The notes beneath the pieces were generated by a model. The model was not told the origin of the DNA, searched no databases, and saw only the letters and a list, made by a program, of their open reading frames with translations. The translations under genes were made by a program, and so were the position numbers. This document shows, piece by piece, positions 1 through 8,162 of a stretch of 22,598 nt of DNA; the first letter of the stretch is position 1, and every line of letters starts with the position of its first letter. Origin of the DNA: K23-9 sp049680365 (GTDB lineage Bacteria > Planctomycetota > Planctomycetia > Pirellulales > Pirellulaceae); the NCBI GenBank assembly GCA_049680365.1, contig JBAUHQ010000293.1:1-22598 (forward strand), written 5' to 3'.

Positions 1-415
1 AGGTGGCGATGATAATTTCGATGCGACGGCGGAGCGGGAATGCTTGGGCAACGGTTTTGTCACCTTTGGCGATGGCTCTGAGTACGTTAAAAAAATTTTC
101 GCCGGAAATGCGTTTCATGACATAGTAAATCCCCATCTCTTCGTCTTCGCCGATATCGTAGACGGGCACGGTTCCCGGGTGTTGCAACTGCGCTGTCACG
201 CGGGCTTCGCGAAGCAAGCGGCGTCGAAACATCCGATCGAGCCGATGTTCGGGCAGCAGGGTCTTGATCGCCACCGTGCGACCAATCACCTGGTCATAAC
301 CAGAGTAGAGCACACCGTTACCACCACGCGCCATTTCTTTACGGTCGACGTACCGAGACAGGCCAACTGGTAAGGGAGAAGGGATTTGAAAGTCGGTACT
401 GGAGATGGAAAGCAT
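1..415 (-). CDS. Serine/threonine protein kinase (PknB-like), N-terminal part, runs off left edge
   Basis: This is the N-terminal 138 residues of a bacterial Hanks-type Ser/Thr kinase, which phosphorylates proteins on Ser/Thr using ATP. Visible features are a glycine-rich loop (ARGGNGV, residues 29-35), the ATP-anchoring lysine in VAIK (K51), and the helix-C glutamate in LLREARV (E70). The family-typical LQHPGTVPVYDIGE follows at 77-90, and a hinge-like YYVMKRI at about 98. The catalytic loop and anything after it lie outside the window. The start is the first ATG after an in-frame TAG (428-430), so the N-terminus is well supported. There is no signal peptide, so the kinase domain should be cytoplasmic. 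It diverges from the sulfatase gene. A FHA, WD40, PASTA or other sensor domain further on cannot be judged. The family is certain; substrates are unknown. Confidence 0.93.
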   Translation of the reverse strand, partial: MLSISSTDFQIPSPLPVGLSRYVDRKEMARGGNGVLYSGYDQVIGRTVAIKTLLPEHRLDRMFRRRLLREARVTAQLQHPGTVPVYDIGEDEEMGIYYVMKRISGENFFNVLRAIAKGDKTVAQAFPLRRRIEIIIAT

Positions 416-652
416 GGCGAGGTGTCCCTATCCACCGGAGTTCAATTGCCAAATGGTAAAATTCAAAACGGTCGCGAACGAAACCCACAATCGATAGGTT
501 AACATCAAGACGTCCCGGTTGTCTTGTAGCCCGAAGTACCAAGGCGACACGAACAGACTTCAGGCTGTTAAACTTTCGACCGTCTCTTGCTCAATGCGTT
601 TTTCAAAATAAACTTCATTGGCCCCGTCTCTTTACTTGCTCCCGGACACACT

Positions 653-2632
653 GTGAAATCATCGCGTTGCTTCAAACAGACTTTCCCATCGGCTGGTTCG
701 CTCATTCTACGGATGTGTTTTTTGGCGTCGATCGTCGCCAGTAGTTTTTCAATCGCGTCGGCGCAGTCGAAGCCAAATGTGGTTTTTATCTTGGCGGACG
801 ATCTTGGCTGGAGTGATACGACGCTTTTTGAAACGACCAAGTTCTATCGTACGCCCAACATGGAGCGACTTGCGGAACGCGGCATGACGTTTTCGCGTGC
901 TTATGCATCTAGTCCGCTTTGTTCGCCGACACGTGCGAGTCTGCTTACGGGATTGAGTCCCGCGCGAATCGGGATCACTTCACCGACCTGTCACTTGCCC
1001 AAAGTGATCATGGAGGCATCCGAAACAGCCACCGGTGCTCCTAACCAAAAGTCCACGATTCCCGTTTCTGCGACTCGCTTCGACACCAAATACTACACGC
1101 TGGCCGAAATGTTCAAGGACAACGGGTACGCGACGGGGCACTTTGGTAAATGGCACCTCGGGCCCGAACCCTTCAGCCCGCTAGAGCATGGCTTCGACGT
1201 CGATCTGCCGCACACGCCCGGGCCAGGTCCGGCCGGCAGTTATGTTGCTCCTTGGAAATTCAAGGACTTTGACCACGACCCTGACGTGCCGAACCAACAC
1301 ATCGAAGACCGTATGGCCAAAGAAGCGGTTGCGTTTCTGGAGCAACACCAATCCGAGCCGTTCTTTTTGAACTACTGGATGTTTAGTGTTCACGCGCCGT
1401 TTGATGCCAAAGCGGAGCTGATCGCCAAGTACAAAAAGTCCGTCGATCCAAGTGACCCGCAACGTTCACCGACTTATGCGGCCATGATCGAAAGCATGGA
1501 CGATGCGGTGGGCACGCTGTTGGATACACTCGACCGCCTGCAACTATCCGCAAACACGATTATTGTGTTTGCATCGGACAACGGCGGAAACATGTACAAC
1601 GAAGTCGATGGGACGTCGGCGACCAGCAACGCTCCTTTGCGCGGTGGCAAAGCGACAATGTACGAAGGCGGCGTGCGTGGGCCAGCGATCGTCGCTTATC
1701 CCAGCAAGATCAAAGCGGCATCGACGAGCGACCAGATCATTCAGAGCAGTGATTTCTATCCCACATTGCTAGAGCTGCTGTCGATCCAACCACAAGACGG
1801 CCAATCGTTTGATGGCGTCAGCATCGTGCCTGCGTTCAGCGGTCTACCGCTCGCGCGTGATGCGATCTTCACGTACTTCCCTCATAGCCCTGGGATACCC
1901 GAATGGTTGCCACCTGCCGTGAGCGTGCATCAAGGCGATTGGAAATTGATTCGTATTTTCTTCGGCGGTGAAAATGGATCGCATCGCTACAAGCTGTTTA
2001 ACTTGGCCAACGATATTGGCGAGCGGAACAATTTGGCAGCCGCGCAGCCTGATCGTGTCAAACAACTTGACGCGTTGATCGAGCAGTTTTTGAGCGACAC
2101 ACAAGCCGCGCGTCCATTGCCCAACCCAAATTTCGACTCATCGAAGTACGACCCGACGCGCGAGGGCCAAGCGGCATTGAAAGGCAGCGGCAGTCAACCC
2201 AAAGCCAAACCGCGCCGGCAACTCCCTCTGGTCGCCGGCTGGCGTCCCAAAGGAACTTGCACGATCGCGATTCAAAACGACGCGTTAGTCATCAACAGTG
2301 ACGGAAGCGATCCGCATTGCAGTTACCAGCTGCCCAAGCCCGTTGACGGCGGCGCGTTGACGCTTTCTTTCACGATGGTCTCCGACGCTACGGGCCACGG
2401 CCAAGTTTTCTGGCAAGAACAAGGTGTTGCACCGGACTTTCACAAAGATCGCAGCGTGAACTTTGATATCACCCACGACGGTAAACCGCACGAGCATGCG
2501 GTTCAGTTTTCGTCCAGCAACCCTATCATCGCCTTCCGACTGGATCCATCCACTGGCGCGGGCCGATCGCAAGTGCAAGGCATGAATCTGTCGACAGCCG
2601 ATGGACGCATACTCTACGAGTGGGATTTTTGA
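653..2632 (+). CDS. Secreted type I sulfatase (arylsulfatase family, Cys-type formylglycine)
   Basis: This hydrolyses sulfate esters, probably of algal polysaccharides or glycosaminoglycan-like glycans, outside the cytoplasm. Numbered from the outermost ATG at 587, it shows the metal-binding DD (71-72), the formylglycine motif CSPTR followed by ASLLTG (C112-R116), GKWHLG (187-192), SVHAP (267-271), FASDNGG (328-334) and LRGGK (351-355). An activating formylglycine-generating enzyme is required but is not in this window. Residues of about 550-681 form an extra C-terminal region that looks like a beta-sandwich. The start is uncertain. The GTG at 653 is chosen because it gives a charged n-region, a hydrophobic core and an ASA cleavage site, with GGA six bases upstream. 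ATG 713 gives a shorter signal with no charge, and ATG 587 an unusually long one. Substrate specificity cannot be read from sequence. Confidence 0.95.
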   Translation: MKSSRCFKQTFPSAGSLILRMCFLASIVASSFSIASAQSKPNVVFILADDLGWSDTTLFETTKFYRTPNMERLAERGMTFSRAYASSPLCSPTRASLLTGLSPARIGITSPTCHLPKVIMEASETATGAPNQKSTIPVSATRFDTKYYTLAEMFKDNGYATGHFGKWHLGPEPFSPLEHGFDVDLPHTPGPGPAGSYVAPWKFKDFDHDPDVPNQHIEDRMAKEAVAFLEQHQSEPFFLNYWMFSVHAPFDAKAELIAKYKKSVDPSDPQRSPTYAAMIESMDDAVGTLLDTLDRLQLSANTIIVFASDNGGNMYNEVDGTSATSNAPLRGGKATMYEGGVRGPAIVAYPSKIKAASTSDQIIQSSDFYPTLLELLSIQPQDGQSFDGVSIVPAFSGLPLARDAIFTYFPHSPGIPEWLPPAVSVHQGDWKLIRIFFGGENGSHRYKLFNLANDIGERNNLAAAQPDRVKQLDALIEQFLSDTQAARPLPNPNFDSSKYDPTREGQAALKGSGSQPKAKPRRQLPLVAGWRPKGTCTIAIQNDALVINSDGSDPHCSYQLPKPVDGGALTLSFTMVSDATGHGQVFWQEQGVAPDFHKDRSVNFDITHDGKPHEHAVQFSSSNPIIAFRLDPSTGAGRSQVQGMNLSTADGRILYEWDF

Positions 2633-2642
2633 CCTGCGTTTT

Positions 2643-2817
2643 TCAGCCGCTGGCGTTAACCATTGAGTGGCTTCTGTGAGCTAGCGCCACGAACCCGTTC
2701 GCGACATCCCAAATCCGGATGACGGTCGGCGATCAACTCTGCCGAATCATCCAGTCTACTGACGTCGGCGCGGATTGGCCCGACGGATAATTGCCCGACG
2801 CTGGCGTTAGCGGCTGA
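2643..2817. repeat. 175-bp MITE-like element with 9-bp terminal inverted repeats
   Basis: The gap between the sulfatase and the giant secreted protein (2633-3035) has no convincing gene. Within it, TCAGCCGCT (2643-2651) and AGCGGCTGA (2809-2817) are perfect 9-bp inverted repeats. CGCTGGCGTTA also occurs directly repeated at 2648-2658 and 2799-2809. Inside lies a small hairpin, GTGGC (2667-2671) with GCCAC (2686-2690). No target-site duplication is evident. It could be a degenerate non-autonomous element or an intergenic repeat. The rest of the gap (2818-3035) shows nothing recognisable apart from GGGGAG at 2977-2982. Confidence 0.45.
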
Positions 2818-3035
2818 CAAAGAGAACGCTATCGCGTTGCCATTTTGGGCCTGGATGCGTAAAAACCTGCTCTTCAGGGCCTTTTGTTGCTGCTTGGACC
2901 GTTGTGCATCGATAAACTGGAACACCAAAGAAAACGTCAAGATTGTCGGGTGCAGTAGGGAACAGAATGCCCCCCTGGGGAGTCTGACGTAAATTGCACC
3001 GTCTACTCGCCTCTATCTTTCTTAACGGCAGTCAA

Positions 3036-5981
3036 ATGTATCGGAAACGTCGACTTGGACACGAACCGCTTGAGGTACGGCAACTACTCGCTGCAGAGTT
3101 CCTAGGCGATTACTGCGTCAATGAGCTTCCGACCCGCGATGCCATCACCGCACAGTCGGTGATCCAGGAGAGGCAATTCCAACCGGCGCAATTCCAACCC
3201 GCGCAATTCCAACCGGCGCAATTCCAACCCGCGCAGGGCGAGTCGCTAGGAGGCGACACCCGCGGAATGGACGCTAACGTACAGCCCGTGCGAAATCTGA
3301 TTGCGGAGGCGCGCTCAGCGGACTTGATCCAAGAGGTTGGCAACAAACTGTACGTCGTCAGTCAGCCCTTGCTTTATCCGAATAGCCTTTTCGTTTTTGA
3401 ACGAGCAGTCGACGGTGCATTGGAAGAGATTGCGGAAGTGCCTTTGGATTTCTGGGCTGATGAGATGTTTGTCATCGATGGACAAGTACTGCTGGTAGGC
3501 CGTAACAGCTCTTATCACGTTGAGTACTTTAATGAAGAGTTCGATGTGAACCGTGAAGGAGTTAACGCGGCGATCGACAATCTTTTGAGCCCAACACTCC
3601 ACAGCCGCAACGGGGGCGAATTGAACTTGGGCGGACTCGGTGAGATTCGCGAGCAGTTGCGACGTCCCATTTCAAACGTGATCGGTCAAATTCATCTGCC
3701 CTGGCATGGTGGAGATCAAACCACGGCTGCCTTGGTCAGTTTTGGCGACCAGGTTTCAGTGCAACGCAGTGCGTTTGCGGGCACACCCATCGCGGTTCAC
3801 CAAGTCGGTGACAAGATTGCACTTTTGACTTCCCAAACGGAAAACATCATTGCGATTTTCCCACCACCCGCCATTTCAGAAACGCTTCATCTGCTGCAGG
3901 TGAAGCCTGACGGATTACAAGAAATCGCAACGGCTCAAGTTGATTTTTCCGGCAAGGATTACGGGTTCAGCCACTTTGACGGCGAACACGTCTATGTTGC
4001 TCGCAAACTGTATTTAGGCCAAAACGATGACGGCTATCCACTGCCGTCGACCGTGTTGTCGCGGTACTCCTTACAAGACGGCGAACTCCTGCAAGACACC
4101 CGGATCGACTTTGGAACGGGCCTGATTCGAGATTTTGCAGTCGTCGAAGATGCCAGTGGTAATGCAGATATTGCAGCGGTCGTCATTCGTAGCGGACCGC
4201 GAAACGCTCCCAGTGTCCAAGTCGAGTTGCTGAATCTGAACGGCGCAGTAGTTACAAATGACGCGACCGTAACGATCGATGGGTTGTCGTCCGCAGAAAT
4301 TGTTTTCAGCAGTCCCGATCAAATCGTGTTGCGAGGAATTGGCGACAACGATCTGCACATTATTAATTTGGGAAATGACGTCGGAGATCGTCTGCGTACC
4401 GTTGAAATCAGCGATCACTTGAATCCTCAGTCGTTCCTACAAGTTGATTCGACACGGCTAGTGATTTGGTCTCAGTCTGAAGATTCAGACGCTGACCGAG
4501 CCAGATTTCTTAGCCTCACGACTGATCCTACGATCAATGCCGTGTTGCAAACGATCGACGTGACTTCGGCTGAAGTCGTGTCGACGACTTCGCAGCGATT
4601 GCTAAGAGTGCCTTTCGAGTCGTTGCTGTCGATCGATCAAGAGCAATCGCGTTTTGCTTTCTACATGATTGACCCTGCGGACGGACATGCACCGAAGCTC
4701 GTTCATGGACACCTTAACGCGGACGGGGAATTCGTTCGCGACGGATCGATCCCGCTCGGGATATGGGTGGAAACGGATGCGAACTCGGAACGATTGATCG
4801 TCCGACAACCGGGCGTGATCGTGCAGTACGACTGGATTGGCGGCGATCCTGTTTCGACACAATTGGATTCGCGGACTCCGTCGATTCCTGCGTACGTCGC
4901 CGTCGATGACTACTTCACGCTCACGCCTGATGGACAGGATCATGTTCTGAACGTCTTTGCAAATGATCGTTCCTCGTCGGACGTGAAATTGGTCGAATTG
5001 ATCGACGCGCCAGAGGGTGTTGAAATCATCAATGGAAATCGAATTCGAATCGATGCGTCTGCGTTGGTCGACGTGCCTCGATTGCGGTTCCAATACGTTT
5101 CCAGCGATGGCGCTAGCCAGTCAACGGCGGCCGTGAATATCGATGTCGCCCACGAGGAAACAGGCGACCCCCTGGTCGAACTTGGACTACGTGCAGTCGA
5201 TGCCAATGGCAATGTCCTTGCGGAAGTTCTGGAGGGCGACGAGTTTTGGTTGGAGTTCAATGCGACCGACTTGAGGCAGTTGGCGAAAGGAGTCTTCGCG
5301 GCGTTTCTGGATCTTGTCGTACCGACCGACCAAGTGGTGTTGACCGGTGAAGTGGAATCCGGCACGGGCTACACGCTACTACGCGGCGCCGAAATTGAAC
5401 GCGGAGAGATTGACGAACTGGGGGCACTCGGCAGCGTTGCTAGTCCAGACGAATTGGATCCGCAAACGCTGTTGCGAATTGGAGTGCGAGCAGTGGGTGC
5501 TGGCGAGGTGACGTTGACACCTGAACCAGCCGACGAGATTCAGTCCGAGACGTTGTTGCGAGGCATCGATGATGTGATTGCTCGGTCGCGTGTGACGTAC
5601 ACGCCACTGACAATCAACATTCTTGCAGTTGCTGAGTTGGACGAAACACAACCGGATGACACCAACGGCGATGGCGAAGTGACACCTGCCGATGCTTTAC
5701 AAGTCCTAAACTTCCTAAGCGAGTTCGGCAGCACATCGATCGACGCCGTACCGACACGCCTGAACGCTGCAGCGGGTGAATCCAGCTTTATGACCACGGC
5801 GAAAATGAAGGCACTGGACGTTGACGGTAGCGGTGTGGTTACACCAGGTGACGCGTTGCAAGTGCTAAACAAGCTCGCCACGATCGCCAGTTCTCGGCAA
5901 TTGGCCCTGGGCGAGAGTCTCTTGAGCGATGATGACGAAGACGAACGGGGTTACGACGAAGTTAATCCGCGACTGTTCTAA
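3036..5981 (+). CDS. Very large secreted protein: LExRxLLA-type N-terminus, beta-propeller-like body, cadherin/Ig-like domain, C-terminal dockerin type I
   Basis: A 981-residue exported protein, probably cell-surface or extracellular, with no visible catalytic motif. From the ATG at 3036, the basic start MYRKRR is followed by LEVRQLLA (12-19), the motif typical of giant planctomycete secreted proteins. Next comes a four-fold FQPAQ repeat (48-67). A long beta-rich region (about 85-610) has strand-turn patterns like a beta-propeller. An Ig/cadherin-like module follows at about 617-705 (DDY, then VLNVFANDR), then a beta-rich region that may be cohesin-like (about 712-862). The C-terminus is a dockerin with two calcium-loop repeats, DTNGDGEVTPADALQVLNFL (875-894) and DVDGSGVVTPGDALQVLNKL (928-947), and an acidic tail. 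An in-frame TTG at 2994 is an alternative start preceded by GGGGAG. Dockerins bind cohesins, but no cohesin gene is recognised here. The exact role is unknown. Confidence 0.88.
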   Translation: MYRKRRLGHEPLEVRQLLAAEFLGDYCVNELPTRDAITAQSVIQERQFQPAQFQPAQFQPAQFQPAQGESLGGDTRGMDANVQPVRNLIAEARSADLIQEVGNKLYVVSQPLLYPNSLFVFERAVDGALEEIAEVPLDFWADEMFVIDGQVLLVGRNSSYHVEYFNEEFDVNREGVNAAIDNLLSPTLHSRNGGELNLGGLGEIREQLRRPISNVIGQIHLPWHGGDQTTAALVSFGDQVSVQRSAFAGTPIAVHQVGDKIALLTSQTENIIAIFPPPAISETLHLLQVKPDGLQEIATAQVDFSGKDYGFSHFDGEHVYVARKLYLGQNDDGYPLPSTVLSRYSLQDGELLQDTRIDFGTGLIRDFAVVEDASGNADIAAVVIRSGPRNAPSVQVELLNLNGAVVTNDATVTIDGLSSAEIVFSSPDQIVLRGIGDNDLHIINLGNDVGDRLRTVEISDHLNPQSFLQVDSTRLVIWSQSEDSDADRARFLSLTTDPTINAVLQTIDVTSAEVVSTTSQRLLRVPFESLLSIDQEQSRFAFYMIDPADGHAPKLVHGHLNADGEFVRDGSIPLGIWVETDANSERLIVRQPGVIVQYDWIGGDPVSTQLDSRTPSIPAYVAVDDYFTLTPDGQDHVLNVFANDRSSSDVKLVELIDAPEGVEIINGNRIRIDASALVDVPRLRFQYVSSDGASQSTAAVNIDVAHEETGDPLVELGLRAVDANGNVLAEVLEGDEFWLEFNATDLRQLAKGVFAAFLDLVVPTDQVVLTGEVESGTGYTLLRGAEIERGEIDELGALGSVASPDELDPQTLLRIGVRAVGAGEVTLTPEPADEIQSETLLRGIDDVIARSRVTYTPLTINILAVAELDETQPDDTNGDGEVTPADALQVLNFLSEFGSTSIDAVPTRLNAAAGESSFMTTAKMKALDVDGSGVVTPGDALQVLNKLATIASSRQLALGESLLSDDDEDERGYDEVNPRLF
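3177..3236 (+). repeat. Four tandem 15-bp units encoding FQPAQ
   Basis: Four perfect in-frame 15-bp units each encode FQPAQ. The proline codon alternates CCG, CCC, CCG, CCC, and this is the only difference between units. That pattern indicates a 30-bp (two-unit) duplication of an earlier pair. It lies just after the N-terminal export motif, in a likely linker. Confidence 0.95.
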
Positions 5982-5998
5982 CGGGCCGCCCGACATAA

Positions 5999-7057
5999 CT
6001 AGTAGGCGAGATTCGCACCAAAGTTTGGGATGCGATGTTCGCTGACCTCTTTGGTCCATTCCTCGAGCGAGCGACGGGGTGACTTCCAAAACTTGCCGCA
6101 TAGAATGAAGTATTTCAAGACAACTTGGCGCTCACCTCGTTCAAGCAGTTCTTTTGCCAATGTCATGTTGGGTCCAAACGAATTTAGCTGAGGTGAACCG
6201 GTTGTCTTGCCGGCCGCAAGCAAACGCGCCTTCGCTTCGTCGACGTTGTCTTCGATCAATGCGATTCGCCCGAGCACTAAGTTGCCGTGATGGGTGCGGT
6301 TCCCTGAGTTCCAGCCTGCTTGTTGGTCGGCCAGCATTTCTTCGGCGTAAATCTTGGCCTTGGCGAAATTTCCCGCTTCGAAGGCTGTCTTAGCAAGATT
6401 GTCTAGCATGGCATCCTTTTCGATAGGCGACGACAACTCGTAGGCCATTTCATATTGCATGAACGCCTTCTTGGCTTGTGCAATCTTTTCAGGACCTGCG
6501 TCAATGCGAGACAACCCCAACGCGTACAGCTGCCCCAGAGAAGACGACCAATAGGGATCGCTTTGGTCGGCTTTCTGTCCTCGCGACAAAAGTTCTTCAC
6601 AGGCCTCACGATCGCTTTGCAGGAAATTTCGCGCAGCATTCTTCATGATCGCCAAATTGTTGGGAGAGGCTTTGATGGCGGCCATCCAGGCCTCATTGGC
6701 GCTGGCGTACTCTTTCGGTTCAAGGAACTTATTAAGTTGGCTGTACGGTGTGCCAAGAACTTCTGATTCTGGCGCGTTATTAATTAGCCAAAGAACGTGC
6801 TGCCCCTTAGCGACCTTCGCGTTGGGATCACCGCGGCCAGTCGTAAAATAGTAGCCCAGAAGCTTTGTTCTTGATTCGATATCGCCGGGAGTCTTTGCGA
6901 CAAGTTCTTCAAGATCATCTTTTTGTGCTTCGTTCATCTGCTGCCCCGCCCTTGCCACACGATGGACGTCCGCAGCGATGCCACTGGTCGCCTCCCACAT
7001 GGTCCCAATCAGGACCGCCACGACAACGAACAAAGGCGAGTAAGGCTTGATTTGCAT
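5999..7057 (-). CDS. Secreted TPR-like repeat protein of unknown function
   Basis: A 352-residue protein with an N-terminal signal peptide or anchor (MQIKPYSP, then a hydrophobic run FVVVAVLIG, with a possible cleavage after GIAA). The rest is alpha-helical with tetratricopeptide-like spacing. Examples are ANEAWMAAIKASPNNLAIMK, an AKKAFMQYEMAYEL helix pair and AGNFAKAKIYAEEML. Such repeats mediate protein-protein contacts; no enzymatic motif is seen. The start at 7057 is preferred over the upstream in-frame ATG at 7108 because it begins directly at the signal peptide. The gene converges on the dockerin protein with only 17 bp between stop codons, and diverges from the cation exchanger. Residues such as the C-terminal KSPRRSLEEW could be family-specific, but I do not recognise the family. 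Confidence 0.82.
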   Translation of the reverse strand: MQIKPYSPLFVVVAVLIGTMWEATSGIAADVHRVARAGQQMNEAQKDDLEELVAKTPGDIESRTKLLGYYFTTGRGDPNAKVAKGQHVLWLINNAPESEVLGTPYSQLNKFLEPKEYASANEAWMAAIKASPNNLAIMKNAARNFLQSDREACEELLSRGQKADQSDPYWSSSLGQLYALGLSRIDAGPEKIAQAKKAFMQYEMAYELSSPIEKDAMLDNLAKTAFEAGNFAKAKIYAEEMLADQQAGWNSGNRTHHGNLVLGRIALIEDNVDEAKARLLAAGKTTGSPQLNSFGPNMTLAKELLERGERQVVLKYFILCGKFWKSPRRSLEEWTKEVSEHRIPNFGANLAY

Positions 7058-7153
7058 GATTGACAACTTTAGATAAACCCACGAATCAAAATGACTGGTC
7101 CTTAGCATAGCGAATGCCCTTACTGAAATGAAAATTTTCTAGGGGCCGTTGGC

Positions 7154-7166
7154 GACATTGAATGTC
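7154..7166. promoter_or_regulatory. 13-bp palindrome GACATT-G-AATGTC in a divergent promoter region
   Basis: A perfect odd-centred dyad lies in the 189-bp region between the divergent TPR-protein and exchanger genes. Size and place suit a dimeric regulator's operator. An AT-rich palindrome GAAAATTTTC sits nearby at 7130-7139. No matching regulator is identified. Confidence 0.3.
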
Positions 7167-7213
7167 CTGCCGCCGGGGTTTGGTGCGGACCAGCAATCAG
7201 CTAACCTTTGTAA

Positions 7214-7246
7214 ATGCCCGCCAAAATCCAACACCAGGAGTTATAA
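7214..7246 (+). other. Possible 10-codon leader ORF abutting the exchanger start codon
   Basis: ATG at 7214 opens a short frame (MPAKIQHQEL) whose TAA (7244-7246) directly precedes the exchanger ATG in the same frame. It contains the AGGAG ribosome binding site (7236-7240) of the exchanger. It starts with TAAATGCCCGC, which is repeated at the real start (7244-7254), so it may be a by-product of a small duplication. Whether it is translated is unknown. Confidence 0.25.
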
Positions 7247-8065
7247 ATGCCCGCGTTGATGATGATCGTTTCTGCAGCGTTGATCATACTTTTTGTCAAA
7301 TATGGTTTGCTTCGCGGCATTGATCAAATTGCCGGCGCAATGAAATGGAGCGCCAAGGCTCGCGGGCAAGTGACGGGCTATGCGACGTCGGTCCCAGAAT
7401 TTGTTTGCTTAGTATCAGCCGGACTGGCAGGTGTTTGGGAAGCCGGTTTGTGGAACATTGCTAGCTCCAACATCATCAACGCGGGGCTGATGATGACGGC
7501 GGTGCTGTGGTTTCGGCAGATGCGTGGGTTATGGAACAAACGATTTTTGGACGAAATTTGTTTTGCGATTTTGGCGATCGTTGTGCCGATTGTCCTGATG
7601 TACTTTGGCATGGATCGACAGTGGTACTTGGTCCCGCTATTGCTGCTTTTTTTTGTGGTTTATCAAGTCGTCGACCGGCGAATCAATCGGTTGCCTTTAG
7701 AATCGGTGACTGACGAAGAAGAAGCCGTTGGTAGTCTGCCGGTTGGGATCATTCTAGGTTTGTCAGCGCTGATTGCGATTGCCATTGCAGGCATGTTTCT
7801 GGGCAACGCGACTGCCGAAGTGGTCAGGCAATTGGGAATTCACCCAGCGATCGCCGGCTGGATTTTGGGCGTGGTGACCAGCATCCCTGAAATGGTCAGC
7901 TTCTTTGCCGTGTATGCCGCTGCCAAGCGTGAGAATCAACTCGGCGAGTTGGCTGACACACAAGAAGTGCTCGATAATTTAACTGGCTCGAACATGTCCA
8001 ACGTCGGCGTCGTGTACCCCATCGGCCTACTAGCGTTTCTTTTGGCCACGGCGCTGGCGACATAG
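7247..8065 (+). CDS. Sodium/calcium exchanger-like (CaCA superfamily) membrane protein
   Basis: A 272-residue, strongly hydrophobic inner-membrane protein. It probably exchanges Ca2+ or another cation for Na+ or H+. Both inverted alpha-repeats of the family are visible. Repeat 1 has GYATSVPEF (44-52) and NIASSNIINAG (70-80). Repeat 2 has VTSIPEMVSF (210-219) and NLTGSNMSNVG (244-254). The conserved acidic residues E51 and E215 are present. An acidic loop (about 153-163, TDEEEA) separates the halves. At 272 residues it is shorter than the usual 300-350. The start is well supported: AGGAG at 7236-7240 lies six bases before the ATG. It converges on the yebC-family gene. Ion specificity cannot be deduced; the loop sequences differ from E. 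coli YrbG-like proteins. Confidence 0.82.
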   Translation: MPALMMIVSAALIILFVKYGLLRGIDQIAGAMKWSAKARGQVTGYATSVPEFVCLVSAGLAGVWEAGLWNIASSNIINAGLMMTAVLWFRQMRGLWNKRFLDEICFAILAIVVPIVLMYFGMDRQWYLVPLLLLFFVVYQVVDRRINRLPLESVTDEEEAVGSLPVGIILGLSALIAIAIAGMFLGNATAEVVRQLGIHPAIAGWILGVVTSIPEMVSFFAVYAAAKRENQLGELADTQEVLDNLTGSNMSNVGVVYPIGLLAFLLATALAT

Positions 8066-8089
8066 AAAATTCCGGAAGCAAGATGCATC

Positions 8090-8131
8090 GGCTTCCAGCT
8101 TGTCGATAGTGATTCAGACAAACTGGAATCC
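8090..8131. terminator. Strong hairpin between convergent genes, possible bidirectional terminator
   Basis: TTCCAGCTTGTC (8093-8104) pairs with GACAAACTGGAA (8117-8128), with one C/A mismatch and a 12-nt loop. Outer GG/CC pairs extend it to 8090-8131. An alternative hairpin, GGAAGC/GCTTCC (8074-8096), overlaps it. Neither strand shows a T-tract after the stem, so this is not a classical intrinsic terminator. A direct repeat ATTCCGGTA follows (8140-8148 and 8153-8161). Confidence 0.4.
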
Positions 8132-8162
8132 TATCCTACATTCCGGTACTTAATTCCGGTAT

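Noticed and set aside
44..373. Plus-strand frame of 109 codons at the left end
   Set aside because: The opposite strand encodes unmistakable kinase motifs over the same bases.
2656..2940. Minus-strand 94-codon frame between sulfatase and the giant protein
   Set aside because: No recognisable domain; it reads through the inverted-repeat element and low-complexity stretches. Treated as non-coding.
3177..3236. Short regular repeat considered as a CRISPR fragment
   Set aside because: Units are 15 bp, contiguous with no spacers, and in frame within a coding sequence.
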